Of a stretch of 64,000 nt of DNA, positions 23,541 to 32,482 are shown in pieces. This DNA comes from Solibacillus sp. FSL H8-0538 (GTDB lineage: Bacteria; Bacillota; Bacilli; Bacillales_A; Planococcaceae): positions 3,278,501 through 3,342,500 of the forward strand of contig NZ_JBBOPI010000001.1 in the NCBI RefSeq assembly GCF_038003525.1, given 5' to 3'. The notes under the pieces are model-generated. The model did not search any database, was not told the origin of the DNA, and was given only the letters and a program-made list of their open reading frames with translations. Position numbers and translations under genes: made by a program. The number at the start of each line of letters is the position of its first letter. The stretch's first letter is position 1.

Positions 23541-25271
23541 TTAGCGCATGACAGATGGTAGCATAACCGTATTTTTCATGACGTCAAAAATTCCCCTAGG
23601 TGTAATTCGAATATATGGTAAATGCGTTGATTGCAAGAATAATAAAGTATAAACCGGCTCTGACTGTGTATAACCTCTTGCCACTAATGCTTCTTTTAAG
23701 GCCAGCTCTTTTTCTGTTAGAGCTTCGACATCTCCGTCATACAGCGTACCACCGATCGTTAGTGGAATGGCCGTTACAACTTGTCCATCCTCTACTAGCA
23801 CAATACCGCCTTTCATTTTCTTTAATTCATTAAAGGCCTGCTTCATGTCTTTGCTATTTTTCCCGATTAAAATAATATCTCCAGTATTGGAGTACGACGA
23901 AGCAAAACCTTTAACGCTTTTCGCAAAACCTTTAATCATCGTATTAATACGCCATTTTCCGTTGCGATCAACGAGCATTAAGTAGCTTTCATTGTGATCC
24001 GTTGACAAATCTTTTTTACGGGAGTGCATCGCAATGCTATATGGCTTCGTAATAACATCATTGACCATCTCAATTCCAATTGGCATTGAAAATTGAAAAT
24101 CATCGTCCGTTAAATCAAAGTCTAAACTTAAATTCGCAATGCTCGACCAATCGACTTTTGGTAAAGCTTGAACTTTTTTGCCGTCACGCTTTAGCCAAAC
24201 ACCTTTAGAAAGCACGGCTTCGGGTGTAGGTGAAAATTCGTCTACTAAAATATTTATATTGGCAAAGCGCCCCGTGGCAACTAGTCCATGCAGGTTTGAC
24301 ATATTGTAATAACGCGCCACATTATACGTGGCCATATTATACGCATCAATTGGCGCCACACCTTGATTTAATGCCACTTGAATACACTTGTCCATTACTC
24401 CGTCTATATGGAAGCTTGGTGTTGAGCCATCCGTTGTCATCATTAAATGATCAAAAATATTTAGTTCGCGCTCCACAATGCCTTTTAACAAATGCGGTAA
24501 ATCTGGACGTATCGATGAATGACGTAACGTAACTCCGTAGCCGTGCAAAATACGACTCTCTACTTCATCCACTGTCATCGCTTCATGATCACCATCTGCC
24601 CCGAATAATCGCATTCGTACAAGTGTACGCTCGGAAGCCCCGGGGAAATGACCTTCAATCTTTTTACCCTTGTTTTTCGCCGCCTGCATCCAGTACAGCA
24701 TTTGATCGTCACCGCGCACCAATCTTGGCCAGCCCGTAAGCTCCCCTCCAAGCAGCACATCCTGACGCTCCAACCATTCACATACAGATGCATTCGAATA
24801 AAGTTCTTCTTCATTATCTCGTTCTGTTTGCGAGTCAAAGCGTGCCCACCAGTAAAAAGAAAACGGCGCCTTACTGAGCTCATCTAAAATTGGAAACGCT
24901 TTCTTATTTTGTAATAATAAAACGAAGGTCATATTGTCAGAAATGAACGTTGTTGTCCCTGTTTGTGCACTAAAATCGGCAAAGCTTTGCGGATTGTAGA
25001 GTTGGAAAGGATGTACATGCGGTTCAATATAGCCAGGCACAATTGTTTTGCCTGCAACATCAACAACCTCCGTATTCGTTAAATTTGTTGGCATTTCAGA
25101 GCCAACATAAACGATGCGGTCGTGTAAAATCCAAATGTTCCCTGTCATCCATTGCTTAAACATACTATGTAAATATCGTGCATTTTGAAGTACGATTGTC
25201 GGTGCTTTTTTTCCATCAATAACACTTACTTGCTCACGGATATTATTAATTTTCCATTTAATTTCTGGCAT
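23541..25271 (-). CDS. yerA: Adenine-deaminase-like amidohydrolase YerA
   Basis: This 576-residue metal-dependent amidohydrolase is related to adenine deaminase. Metal-ligand motifs are GYIEPHVHP near residue 80 and a following His-containing strand (IEGHFPGAS). The adenine deaminase C-terminal domain is present (GFASSYSNTGDIILIGKNSK ... GGIVLVEDGQ). The ATG of MPEIKWKI is preferred because GAGAGGAG precedes it. The ORF extends 51 codons further upstream but without initiation signals. Whether adenine is the true substrate is uncertain; the B. subtilis homologue is annotated only as putative. Confidence 0.88.
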   Translation of the reverse strand: MPEIKWKINNIREQVSVIDGKKAPTIVLQNARYLHSMFKQWMTGNIWILHDRIVYVGSEMPTNLTNTEVVDVAGKTIVPGYIEPHVHPFQLYNPQSFADFSAQTGTTTFISDNMTFVLLLQNKKAFPILDELSKAPFSFYWWARFDSQTERDNEEELYSNASVCEWLERQDVLLGGELTGWPRLVRGDDQMLYWMQAAKNKGKKIEGHFPGASERTLVRMRLFGADGDHEAMTVDEVESRILHGYGVTLRHSSIRPDLPHLLKGIVERELNIFDHLMMTTDGSTPSFHIDGVMDKCIQVALNQGVAPIDAYNMATYNVARYYNMSNLHGLVATGRFANINILVDEFSPTPEAVLSKGVWLKRDGKKVQALPKVDWSSIANLSLDFDLTDDDFQFSMPIGIEMVNDVITKPYSIAMHSRKKDLSTDHNESYLMLVDRNGKWRINTMIKGFAKSVKGFASSYSNTGDIILIGKNSKDMKQAFNELKKMKGGIVLVEDGQVVTAIPLTIGGTLYDGDVEALTEKELALKEALVARGYTQSEPVYTLLFLQSTHLPYIRITPRGIFDVMKNTVMLPSVMR

Positions 25272-25462
25272 AACAAAATACTCCTCTCTCTTTTTTTCGT
25301 GTATTTTTTGTAAAAGAACATATACTAAGTTCGTTCTAATTTGCTTTATATATGCGTTTATGATGTATTTTTGCTTTAACATTTTAATCGTATCATAGCA
25401 CTTTAATAAAGCAAAGTGTTTCAAAGGGATATTTTTACTTTTCTAGAAAAGGAGTGGTGGTT

Positions 25463-25732
25463 TTGCTTCAAGAAAACATTTCTGAACAAAATGCATTTAT
25501 CCGCCTTATTTGTGGTATTGCGCTGACCGCGTTCGGGACTGGACGAATCTCACGTGATCCACACTGCACGGCTGGTCGACTGATGATTTTGGCTGGCGCA
25601 ATGAAAGTAGCGGAAGGTATTTATCAGTACTGCCCGATTACAGCAATGGCAATGTCTACTTCTGAGAACGAAGACTATTCTGTCCCAGGATGCGGCTGCG
25701 ATCATGATCACAATCATAGTGATAAAAAGTAA
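25463..25732 (+). CDS. DUF2892 (YgaP-like) small membrane protein with His/Cys-rich tail
   Basis: This is an 89-residue product with two hydrophobic segments (RLICGIALTAFGTG and AGRLMILAGAMKVAEG) typical of the DUF2892 family, and CPITAM after the second helix. The C terminus is CGCDHDHNHSDKK, a likely metal-binding tail. A TTG start at 25463 has AAAAGGAG 8 nt upstream; the GTG codons at 25454 and 25457 overlap that site. It is a single gene with a terminator downstream. DUF2892 is often linked to rhodanese or sulfur proteins, but no such neighbour is seen. Confidence 0.78.
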   Translation: MLQENISEQNAFIRLICGIALTAFGTGRISRDPHCTAGRLMILAGAMKVAEGIYQYCPITAMAMSTSENEDYSVPGCGCDHDHNHSDKK

Positions 25733-25752
25733 TTAGCAGACAAATCCAATGA

Positions 25753-25793
25753 AGGCTGCCTCAAAAATCATTTTTTGAGGCAGTTTTTTATTG
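25753..25793 (+). terminator. Rho-independent terminator after the DUF2892 gene
   Basis: A CTGCCTCAAAAA/TTTTTTGAGGCAG stem is followed by TTTTTTATT. Confidence 0.88.
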
Positions 25794-25850
25794 GAGTGAA
25801 TTCGTGTGGCTATGATTGTTTTTTTAATATCGGATTTTCGGTAAACACGC

Positions 25851-25858
25851 TTTATATT
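25851..25858. repeat. Left 8-bp target site duplication of the IS66 element
   Basis: TTTATATT occurs immediately outside the left terminal repeat and again at 28182-28189 immediately outside the right one. An 8-bp duplication is the length expected for IS66 family transposition. Confidence 0.93.
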
Positions 25859-25940
25859 GTAAGCCCGAAATATAAAAAAGCGCACCTTTTCGGTACGCAC
25901 GACGAATGGCCATCTATCTGAAATTTTTTCGGATAGATGG

Positions 25941-27503
25941 CTATTTAGCACATGTGGCTTGGATATTTTTTGACCAAGGCATGTAGTTAATTAAAATTTG
26001 GGGTTGCTGATGGATCGGTAAATTCGGCAGCTCTGTCATTAACGTTACTAGGTATTGATAGAAGTCGATACCATTTGCTTTTGCTGTTTCAGCCAAACTT
26101 AAGCAGATCGCATTCGCTTTAGCACCAGCTTCACTAACAGAGAAAAGCCAGTTCTTTCGGCCGATCACATTAGGGCGAATCGCATTTTCAGCTGGATTAT
26201 TATCGATTTCAATGCGACCATCGAGCAGAAAAGCTTTTAACCCATGTACACGATTTAATGTATATTCGGCAGCTTTTGCCAAGGCATTTTTTCCGAAGAA
26301 AGGGGATTCATCTACCCATTTTAGAAACTTTTCTACAATCGGTTTCGAATGTTTTTGCCGTGCTTTTCGTCGTTTACCTGGTGAAAGATGCTTAAATTGA
26401 CGTTCTAAGTGATACAGTTGGTCACAGTAATCCACACCAATTTGACCGTTTCTGCTATCAGCTTTCAGCCAATAACGTCGTACATGCGCCCAACAGTTGG
26501 CGAACGTGACATCAGGTAGATTGCCGTATGCAGAATATCCATCACAAATCACGGTTCCTTTAAAGCCAGCTGTAAAGTTTTCTAATACAGAACGACTTCT
26601 CGATAAAGCACTTTGGAAAAGAACGATGATTGGTCCTTGGCTTGGCACGCTTCGGAACACCCAATTGTAGGCATTCGATTGACCTGATTTACCATCTGAT
26701 CGTTTAATAATTTGCGCATACGTTTCGTCCACATGCAGAACAGATTTTGCTGTTAATGTCTGCTTCATCTGCTCATAAACCGGTAGAAGCCAATCTTCTG
26801 CTGCACGAATGACCCAATTCGATAAGTTTTTGTCATTGGTAAGCAGACCAAATCGGTCCCACTCCTTCACCTGGCGGTAAAGAGGTAAGTACTGGATGAA
26901 CTTATCGTAGATGAGTTTTGCTAAAACAGTAGGTCCTGCAATGCTACGTTGAATGGCAGCTTGCGGTGCTTTTCCACGTTTCATCTGCGCTTTTTGAGTA
27001 GTATCTTTTTTACAATGCCTACACTCATAAGCGTGTTCAATATGTTGAACACGCTTCATTGTAGCCGGAATGAATTTTGCTTCCTCACGCGCAATGGTCG
27101 TACCAGCTTCGGTCATTTGACCAAGGCAACAGTCACATTGCGTGTTTTCAGGATGATGGTGAATTTCTTCTATTTCAATCCCGTCACGAAAAGAATCATT
27201 CCGTTTTTTCTTATGTAATTTACGGACAACGGTATACGTAATCATTGCCGTGCTTTGTTCTTCTGTCTGCTCAGAATCGCTAAAAGACGGATCGTCTTCG
27301 AATAAAGAACCTTGTCCGTCTGGTGCTTTATACTTTGATTTTTCCGATTTTGAACCGTATAAAGCCTTGGTTAATTGGCGAACTTGTTCAGTCAACGCTT
27401 CGATTTGTCGATTTGACTGAGCTAATTGTTGCTCAAGCATTCGAATTAATCGTTCATTTTGATTTTCTTGCTTAGGAGAAACGTTCGTCAAATCATTCAC
27501 CAC
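25941..27503 (-). CDS. tnpC: IS66 family transposase TnpC
   Basis: This is the 520-residue DDE transposase. It has an N-terminal leucine-zipper-like coiled coil (LEQQLAQSNRQIEALTEQ), a zinc-finger-like segment with CDCC and CRHC pairs near residues 120-165 and an IS66 catalytic core. Candidate DDE residues are Asp in VLHVDETYAQ, Asp in CDGYSAYG and Glu in DNNPAENAIRP. A C-terminal IS66 domain follows. It appears intact, so the element could be active. The start is a GTG. Confidence 0.94.
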   Translation of the reverse strand: MVNDLTNVSPKQENQNERLIRMLEQQLAQSNRQIEALTEQVRQLTKALYGSKSEKSKYKAPDGQGSLFEDDPSFSDSEQTEEQSTAMITYTVVRKLHKKKRNDSFRDGIEIEEIHHHPENTQCDCCLGQMTEAGTTIAREEAKFIPATMKRVQHIEHAYECRHCKKDTTQKAQMKRGKAPQAAIQRSIAGPTVLAKLIYDKFIQYLPLYRQVKEWDRFGLLTNDKNLSNWVIRAAEDWLLPVYEQMKQTLTAKSVLHVDETYAQIIKRSDGKSGQSNAYNWVFRSVPSQGPIIVLFQSALSRSRSVLENFTAGFKGTVICDGYSAYGNLPDVTFANCWAHVRRYWLKADSRNGQIGVDYCDQLYHLERQFKHLSPGKRRKARQKHSKPIVEKFLKWVDESPFFGKNALAKAAEYTLNRVHGLKAFLLDGRIEIDNNPAENAIRPNVIGRKNWLFSVSEAGAKANAICLSLAETAKANGIDFYQYLVTLMTELPNLPIHQQPQILINYMPWSKNIQATCAK

Positions 27504-27554
27504 ATTTCCGTTCAGTATAAGTTATGGATGATTATACCACCTTAATAGGTGGGT

Positions 27555-27908
27555 TTAAAAGACACCTTTTGCAGATTTCGCAATCGCTTTTGGCTGCTGA
27601 AGCGATAAACCTTCTAACAGCCAGCGAAGTTCCTTTTGTGAAAGGTTACGTACTTCCTTTTCATCTTTTGGCCATTGCAGTTTGCCATTATCTAATCGTT
27701 TATAAAGCATGGCGAAGCCATCTCCATCAAAATACAAACATTTATAACGGTCTTTACTCGTTCCAGAAAATAAGAAGATGGAATCACTATATGGATCAAG
27801 TTTAAAAGAATCCTGAATGAGTGTTGCGAGACCGTCAATACCTTTACGCATATCGGTCTTACCGCAAATAATGTAGATGTTCTGCACGCTCGTAAAATCA
27901 TGCTTCAT
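27555..27908 (-). CDS. tnpB: IS66 family accessory protein TnpB
   Basis: This 117-residue IS66 Orf2 protein is characterised by the segments YIICGKTDMRKGIDGL, FLFSGTSKDRYKCLYFDGDG and KRLDNGKLQWP. It is needed with TnpC for IS66 transposition in studied elements; its biochemical role is unclear. Its start overlaps the tnpA stop by 4 nt (ATGA). Confidence 0.94.
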   Translation of the reverse strand: MKHDFTSVQNIYIICGKTDMRKGIDGLATLIQDSFKLDPYSDSIFLFSGTSKDRYKCLYFDGDGFAMLYKRLDNGKLQWPKDEKEVRNLSQKELRWLLEGLSLQQPKAIAKSAKGVF

Positions 27909-28099
27909 TGATTATTCAGCTCCTTCACGATCGTTTGGATGATGTGCTCATCTACGCCATTGAAGAAAGAGATTACTGCGGTAGCTGTTTTAATTACGCA
28001 GCTTGGATCAGAAGGAGATTGCGGTGAATTTGTAAATGAAGATTCGTCAATGATAGGGTCTAGCGACACGGGGACAATTGTTAGTTTAGTTGTTGGCAT
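27905..28099 (-). CDS. tnpA: IS66 family accessory protein TnpA, short form
   Basis: This 64-residue product begins MPTTKLTIVPVSLD and ends ISFFNGVDEHIIQTIVKELNNQ. It lies at the tnpA position directly inside the right end of the element and is shorter than the classical IS66 TnpA. GGGAGG lies 8 nt before the chosen ATG; another ATG three codons earlier overlaps that spacing. There is no obvious helix-turn-helix. Naming rests on position. Confidence 0.7.
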   Translation of the reverse strand: MPTTKLTIVPVSLDPIIDESSFTNSPQSPSDPSCVIKTATAVISFFNGVDEHIIQTIVKELNNQ

Positions 28100-28181
28100 A
28101 GAAAACACCTCCCTTATTTGATATATCTATCGTACCGGGAGGTGCCTGTCATATATATGCGTTATTTGATTACGGGCTTAC

Positions 28182-28189
28182 TTTATATT
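28182..28189. repeat. Right 8-bp target site duplication of the IS66 element
   Basis: This TTTATATT copy is identical to 25851-25858 and directly adjoins the right inverted repeat. Confidence 0.93.
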
Positions 28190-28249
28190 TAGTGATTATT
28201 CAGAAAAATAATCTTCATACCACCCATTCAGTCAAAAAAATTAACAACG

Positions 28250-28282
28250 AAAAAAGCGATGCACACTACTTGCATCGCTTGA
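28250..28282 (-). terminator. Rho-independent terminator of the Pycsar-like operon
   Basis: AAGCGATGCA/TGCATCGCTT with a 7-nt loop is followed by TTTTC on the minus strand. It marks the 3' end of the seven-gene operon. Confidence 0.88.
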
Positions 28283-28309
28283 ATATTTAATATATTTATT
28301 CCTATTTTA

Positions 28310-31300
28310 TTAATAGACTAGTTCTTGCCATTCATCTTCAATTTGTTCTACACCTTGATAGTTACTTGCAAAATTTATAAACACCTTCACAGAACCTCGT
28401 GCATTTTGAATTTTTCCAAAACGACCTTTTAACCACTTATAAAATTCAACATTTGCTGTTGAATATAAATATGCCTTTATATTTACTATATAATAGATTT
28501 CATCACCATTCTCAAGTTGTTCATCTAAGAACTGTGGGAACATATCCAAAGTTTCATTACAAACAAAATAGATTTCTCTTTCTTCCCCATTTACTTCCAT
28601 AACAAAAATACTATCACCAACTTGATATGGTGACGATTCATCAAGAGTAATTAAATAATCCCTCAGTTTTTCACTATAATAATTAAAATCTCTATCTACG
28701 TGTCCTTTTTTTAGCGGCTCCACTATGTCATATTTGACACCTGTTATTTGCAATAATCGGTATGCACCTAAATCCGTAATATAATATCCCTTTTTATTTC
28801 TAGCATCATGAACAATAAGCGTTTTATTTTGAAGGACCTTTATTACTTCTGTCTTTTCAATATCCAGACTCGAATATTCTATTCCTTTGTCATTTAGCTG
28901 TTGAATTAACTCTGGCTTTTGAATTTTAGGTTGCTTTGCGACGATTTCTAATATTGAAAATTCAATATCACTTATTGTATAGTAATCTACATATTTTGTG
29001 TCATGCTCAACTTCTAGGCCATTAATTCTTTTATTACAGATCATTAATAGACGCTCATAATTTTCTAACAGCATTCCCTGCTTCGGTTGACTTTTTCGTT
29101 GTGCAAAATATTCTATTGCTTGCTCAAATTGATTTTCCAACATACTTATTCTAGCTAATTCATATAGTGCCTGATCGTACTTATACCAACTACGGAATTG
29201 TTTAGCCAATTCATTCATTTCTAATAAAAATTGAATTGCTTCTCCGTTTTTTCCTAAATGGCGTAGTTGATCTGCTTTCACTTTATAAGCATAAATGAGA
29301 CCTCGATCATTACTCATTTCTTTACATATGGCAATCTGCCTATCAATACAGGATACTGCTTCAAAAAACTTCCCTTTTCGCATTAATATATCAGCACGGT
29401 TATTTAAGGCATACTGTAATCCCATAAGATAATTGTACTTCTCGCAAATTTCAATCTGCTCTTGCAATACTTCTAACGCTTCATCACTCTCTGAAAGCTT
29501 ACCTAAAATTGTTGCCTTTATTCCTAATCCTTGTTGCAGAAAATCCATTAGTTTTAAACGGCGACAAATTTCAATTTGCTCTTTTAAATACAATTTTGCC
29601 GGTTGGTATTGTTTCCATTTAAAATTAAACTTTGCTTTCTGAAGATACACTTGCTGCATATAATCCGCATTACTTATTTTTCGTGAGATTATCTCAGCCC
29701 TTAATAACATTGAATTTACATCCCGTTTTGAGTATTGATTCGATGTTTGCTCTAGAATTCGAAGTTGATTTAATAAACTATTAACTCTTCCTATCTGATA
29801 GCCTAGTTGTGTACAAATTCTCTCCTGTTCTTTATAGCATTCCAATGCCTCCGATTCATAATTTTGTATTCGGTAAATGGTTCCCTTTATACTAAGTATC
29901 TCTTGCAAACCATATTGCGAACCAATTTCATAACAGATTTTTTCCGCACGACGTTGCAAGTCCATAGCTTTCTCATAATTAAGTAAGATAATCTGCACTC
30001 GCGCTTGTTCTGCTATACATTTTTGCAGGCCTTCGAGTTCATTGTGCTCTGTACAAACTAGTTCCTGTTGTTGTAACAAATCCATTGCTTTTTCAGTTTG
30101 TCCCCATTTCAGATAAATACTTGCTTGACCACCTAAACTGGATTGTTTGTAATATGGCAACTCATATTGAATCGATAAGTCATATAAATTTCTGAATAAC
30201 TCTAGTGCATCTTTATTGTCAGAACGTTCTTTAAATAAGTTGGCCAATGCATCCAGAGAATCCAATTGCCCTTCTGGATCTAATTCATCTTTAAAGTAAT
30301 TATGTAAATATTGTATAAGTGAAAGCCTTTGTTCCATATAAGATGTTTCTAGTAGCTTTACAACACGTCGGATATCTTCTACATCAAACTGTTCTGGATG
30401 TTCAATAAGTTGTGCATACGCCTTTAACATCGTTAAATGTTCCTCGAATGCTTTGCGTTGTGGGTTCGTATGTATTTCTATTGCAGTCCAGCACATTTGC
30501 AACAAGTCCCGCTCTTTTTCCCATAGCACTTCAACAAATGATAAATCGGCACATAAATCATATAGTTTTTTCCAATTAGCTGTTTTAATATATTGCCACG
30601 GTAACTCATAAAGTGCTCGATTAGATTCATAAATATTCTCTTCTGCAAAATGATTTGCAATTTCGCCGTGGTAACGCTTTAGATTAGCTTTCTTTTGCAA
30701 ATACCGAATTTGAACAGCGTCTCGTAAATAATTGTGGAATAGACAAATTAAACCACCATTATTAACTAAATTTGATTCCATTGCTAAATAGAATGGCGAC
30801 CAAATCGCACTTGATAATGGGACTTTCTCACCTGTTAAAGGGTCTATATCGCCTAATAAACTTTTAAGCTCTGATTCAAGTAATCCATTCCTCGCTGACC
30901 ATAAAAGTGATAAGGTATCTTGTACTAAATTAGGTCGCTCTTTATTATAATCATTTTCAAGACGTTCAAGCTTTTTCATGAACAATTGCTCAATCGTTTC
31001 TGATTCCATATAATGTCGGATTGTTTCGATAATATTTTCACGACCATCTAATCGTATTTCCTCTAAGAGCGTCATTAAAAATAATGGATTAACTGCCAAT
31101 GGATGACGCAAAATATGCCCTAATGCTTTGCGATCAAGTCCTTTACTATACATACCTAAATACATTAAAATCATTTCTTCTTGTTCTGCAACAGATAATG
31201 GATCGAGGCCCAATTTTAACCAGTCGTACTCTTTAAACATTTCGAATGCTTTACTTTGGTCAGTTGTAGAGACAATAAAGCAAATATTACTTGGCACTAA

Positions 31301-32467
31301 TTCTGGTAACCATAACGGTTTATCGCCTTGTAACTTATCTGTTAATACAAGCTGGTCAATTGAATCAAGCATAATAAGTAATTTTCCTTTGTTCGCTGCT
31401 TGTTCTAAAGCAAAATCAAATTTCACACTCAATTCCGCATATGTTGACGGGATTTCTATATTTAACGAAAAGGCTTCATTTAGTTCTGTAATAATACGTT
31501 TCATAATAAAGAGTGAATCTGTACTTTGCGGGCTAACACCGATAAAATGGGCAATTGTATAAACTCCTTGTTGCTTTAACAGAAGGTGATTTTCGTCATA
31601 CCAGGCAGCAAGTAAGGATGTTTTTCCGACACCTGAAGGACCGTGGATTACAAGAGGTTTCCTTCTCTGCATTAAACAATATTGCGTCATTTTTTCTAAG
31701 TATGTTTTTCGTCCAATAAAGAATTTTGCACGCATTTTAGCAAAATGTTCATGTTCATTAATTTCTTTATGGAGTGGATTGGGTTCCTCGTTTAATGGAA
31801 ACCACTTATCAATAACGGCTCGCATATCTTCATATACTAATTGTCCAAGTTCTTTAGCATCACCGAAGTTTTCACGTAATTGATAGTCATTGTTACGAAT
31901 GGTCTCTTTTAATGCAACTAGCTTTTGTTGACGGCTCACCAATTCCTCATGAGATGTTATAGTCTGATCTAATTTTTCACTATAATTTGCACGTTCAGAC
32001 TCCTCTATCGTATCAATATAGCTAGGATCACGGAAATAGAACATCGCATAACTGTTATTATGCAGAAGTGCCCCATGCAAAATCTCAATTTCTGTAACCG
32101 ATTTATTGCGATGCTCTGAAAGCCACGGATATTCCCTAATCAACTCTTCTTCAATTTCAGGAATCCACCCATAACGTTCTCCTAAAATCCCTATAAAAAA
32201 GGGCAAACAGTTATCGATTTCGGCTAAACAGATTGGCAATACTTGTCCCTCTGATTTTTGTTCATGGGTTACGCCCCAACGTAGGTCCACTTCACTCCAA
32301 ATAATTCCCCGTTTTTCACATTCTCTTCGAAGCTTAACAAATATGTGTTTGATTAACTCGTCTCGCTCTGCCTGCATATCACGAAACGTAGAAGAGATAA
32401 ACACTTTTATGGTACGCGCTTTTTTTATTTCCTCTATATTCATTTGATTTTTTGTCGTTGATAACAT
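28310..32467 (-). CDS. DUF4062-STAND NTPase-TPR protein, putative defence sensor/effector
   Basis: This 1385-residue cytoplasmic protein has four parts. An N-terminal DUF4062 domain (about 19-105; VFISSTFRDMQAERDELI, CLPFFIGILGERYGW) is of the type found in TEP1/NPHP3-like proteins and thought to be TIR-like in fold. A NACHT/STAND-type P-loop NTPase follows, with Walker A GPSGVGKT (276-283) and Walker B KLLIMLDSIDQL (362-373). A long array of TPR-like helices runs from about 760 to 1190. The C-terminal region has a winged-helix-like segment (YYTISDIEFSILEIV ... KGYYITDLGAYRLL) and an unassigned last 100 residues. It is the last gene of the operon, 15 bp after the OB-fold gene. By analogy with Avs and other STAND defence proteins it may sense phage and trigger a DUF4062 activity; this is inference. 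Confidence 0.82.
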   Translation of the reverse strand: MLSTTKNQMNIEEIKKARTIKVFISSTFRDMQAERDELIKHIFVKLRRECEKRGIIWSEVDLRWGVTHEQKSEGQVLPICLAEIDNCLPFFIGILGERYGWIPEIEEELIREYPWLSEHRNKSVTEIEILHGALLHNNSYAMFYFRDPSYIDTIEESERANYSEKLDQTITSHEELVSRQQKLVALKETIRNNDYQLRENFGDAKELGQLVYEDMRAVIDKWFPLNEEPNPLHKEINEHEHFAKMRAKFFIGRKTYLEKMTQYCLMQRRKPLVIHGPSGVGKTSLLAAWYDENHLLLKQQGVYTIAHFIGVSPQSTDSLFIMKRIITELNEAFSLNIEIPSTYAELSVKFDFALEQAANKGKLLIMLDSIDQLVLTDKLQGDKPLWLPELVPSNICFIVSTTDQSKAFEMFKEYDWLKLGLDPLSVAEQEEMILMYLGMYSKGLDRKALGHILRHPLAVNPLFLMTLLEEIRLDGRENIIETIRHYMESETIEQLFMKKLERLENDYNKERPNLVQDTLSLLWSARNGLLESELKSLLGDIDPLTGEKVPLSSAIWSPFYLAMESNLVNNGGLICLFHNYLRDAVQIRYLQKKANLKRYHGEIANHFAEENIYESNRALYELPWQYIKTANWKKLYDLCADLSFVEVLWEKERDLLQMCWTAIEIHTNPQRKAFEEHLTMLKAYAQLIEHPEQFDVEDIRRVVKLLETSYMEQRLSLIQYLHNYFKDELDPEGQLDSLDALANLFKERSDNKDALELFRNLYDLSIQYELPYYKQSSLGGQASIYLKWGQTEKAMDLLQQQELVCTEHNELEGLQKCIAEQARVQIILLNYEKAMDLQRRAEKICYEIGSQYGLQEILSIKGTIYRIQNYESEALECYKEQERICTQLGYQIGRVNSLLNQLRILEQTSNQYSKRDVNSMLLRAEIISRKISNADYMQQVYLQKAKFNFKWKQYQPAKLYLKEQIEICRRLKLMDFLQQGLGIKATILGKLSESDEALEVLQEQIEICEKYNYLMGLQYALNNRADILMRKGKFFEAVSCIDRQIAICKEMSNDRGLIYAYKVKADQLRHLGKNGEAIQFLLEMNELAKQFRSWYKYDQALYELARISMLENQFEQAIEYFAQRKSQPKQGMLLENYERLLMICNKRINGLEVEHDTKYVDYYTISDIEFSILEIVAKQPKIQKPELIQQLNDKGIEYSSLDIEKTEVIKVLQNKTLIVHDARNKKGYYITDLGAYRLLQITGVKYDIVEPLKKGHVDRDFNYYSEKLRDYLITLDESSPYQVGDSIFVMEVNGEEREIYFVCNETLDMFPQFLDEQLENGDEIYYIVNIKAYLYSTANVEFYKWLKGRFGKIQNARGSVKVFINFASNYQGVEQIEDEWQELVY

Positions 32468-32482
32468 GCTTTTTTTCTCCCT

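Larger units (their letters stand above)
25859..28181 (-). mobile_element. Complete IS66-family insertion sequence
   Basis: The element is 2323 bp. Its ends are inverted repeats beginning GTAAGCCCG on the left (25859-25867) and ending CGGGCTTAC on the right (28173-28181), with further interrupted matches inward including CGGTACG. It carries tnpA, tnpB and tnpC in order on the minus strand, all open. The perfect 8-bp target duplication shows single-step insertion into the intergenic region between the DUF2892 gene and the defence operon, without interrupting a gene. Confidence 0.93.

Noticed and set aside
25272..25424. 51-codon N-terminal extension of yerA
   Set aside because: It is lysine- and isoleucine-rich and unlike the family start, and the internal ATG has GAGAGGAG upstream.
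25733..25951. 72-codon minus-strand ORF at the left end of the IS66 element
   Set aside because: It spans the IS end, the target duplication and the preceding terminator, so it is accidental.
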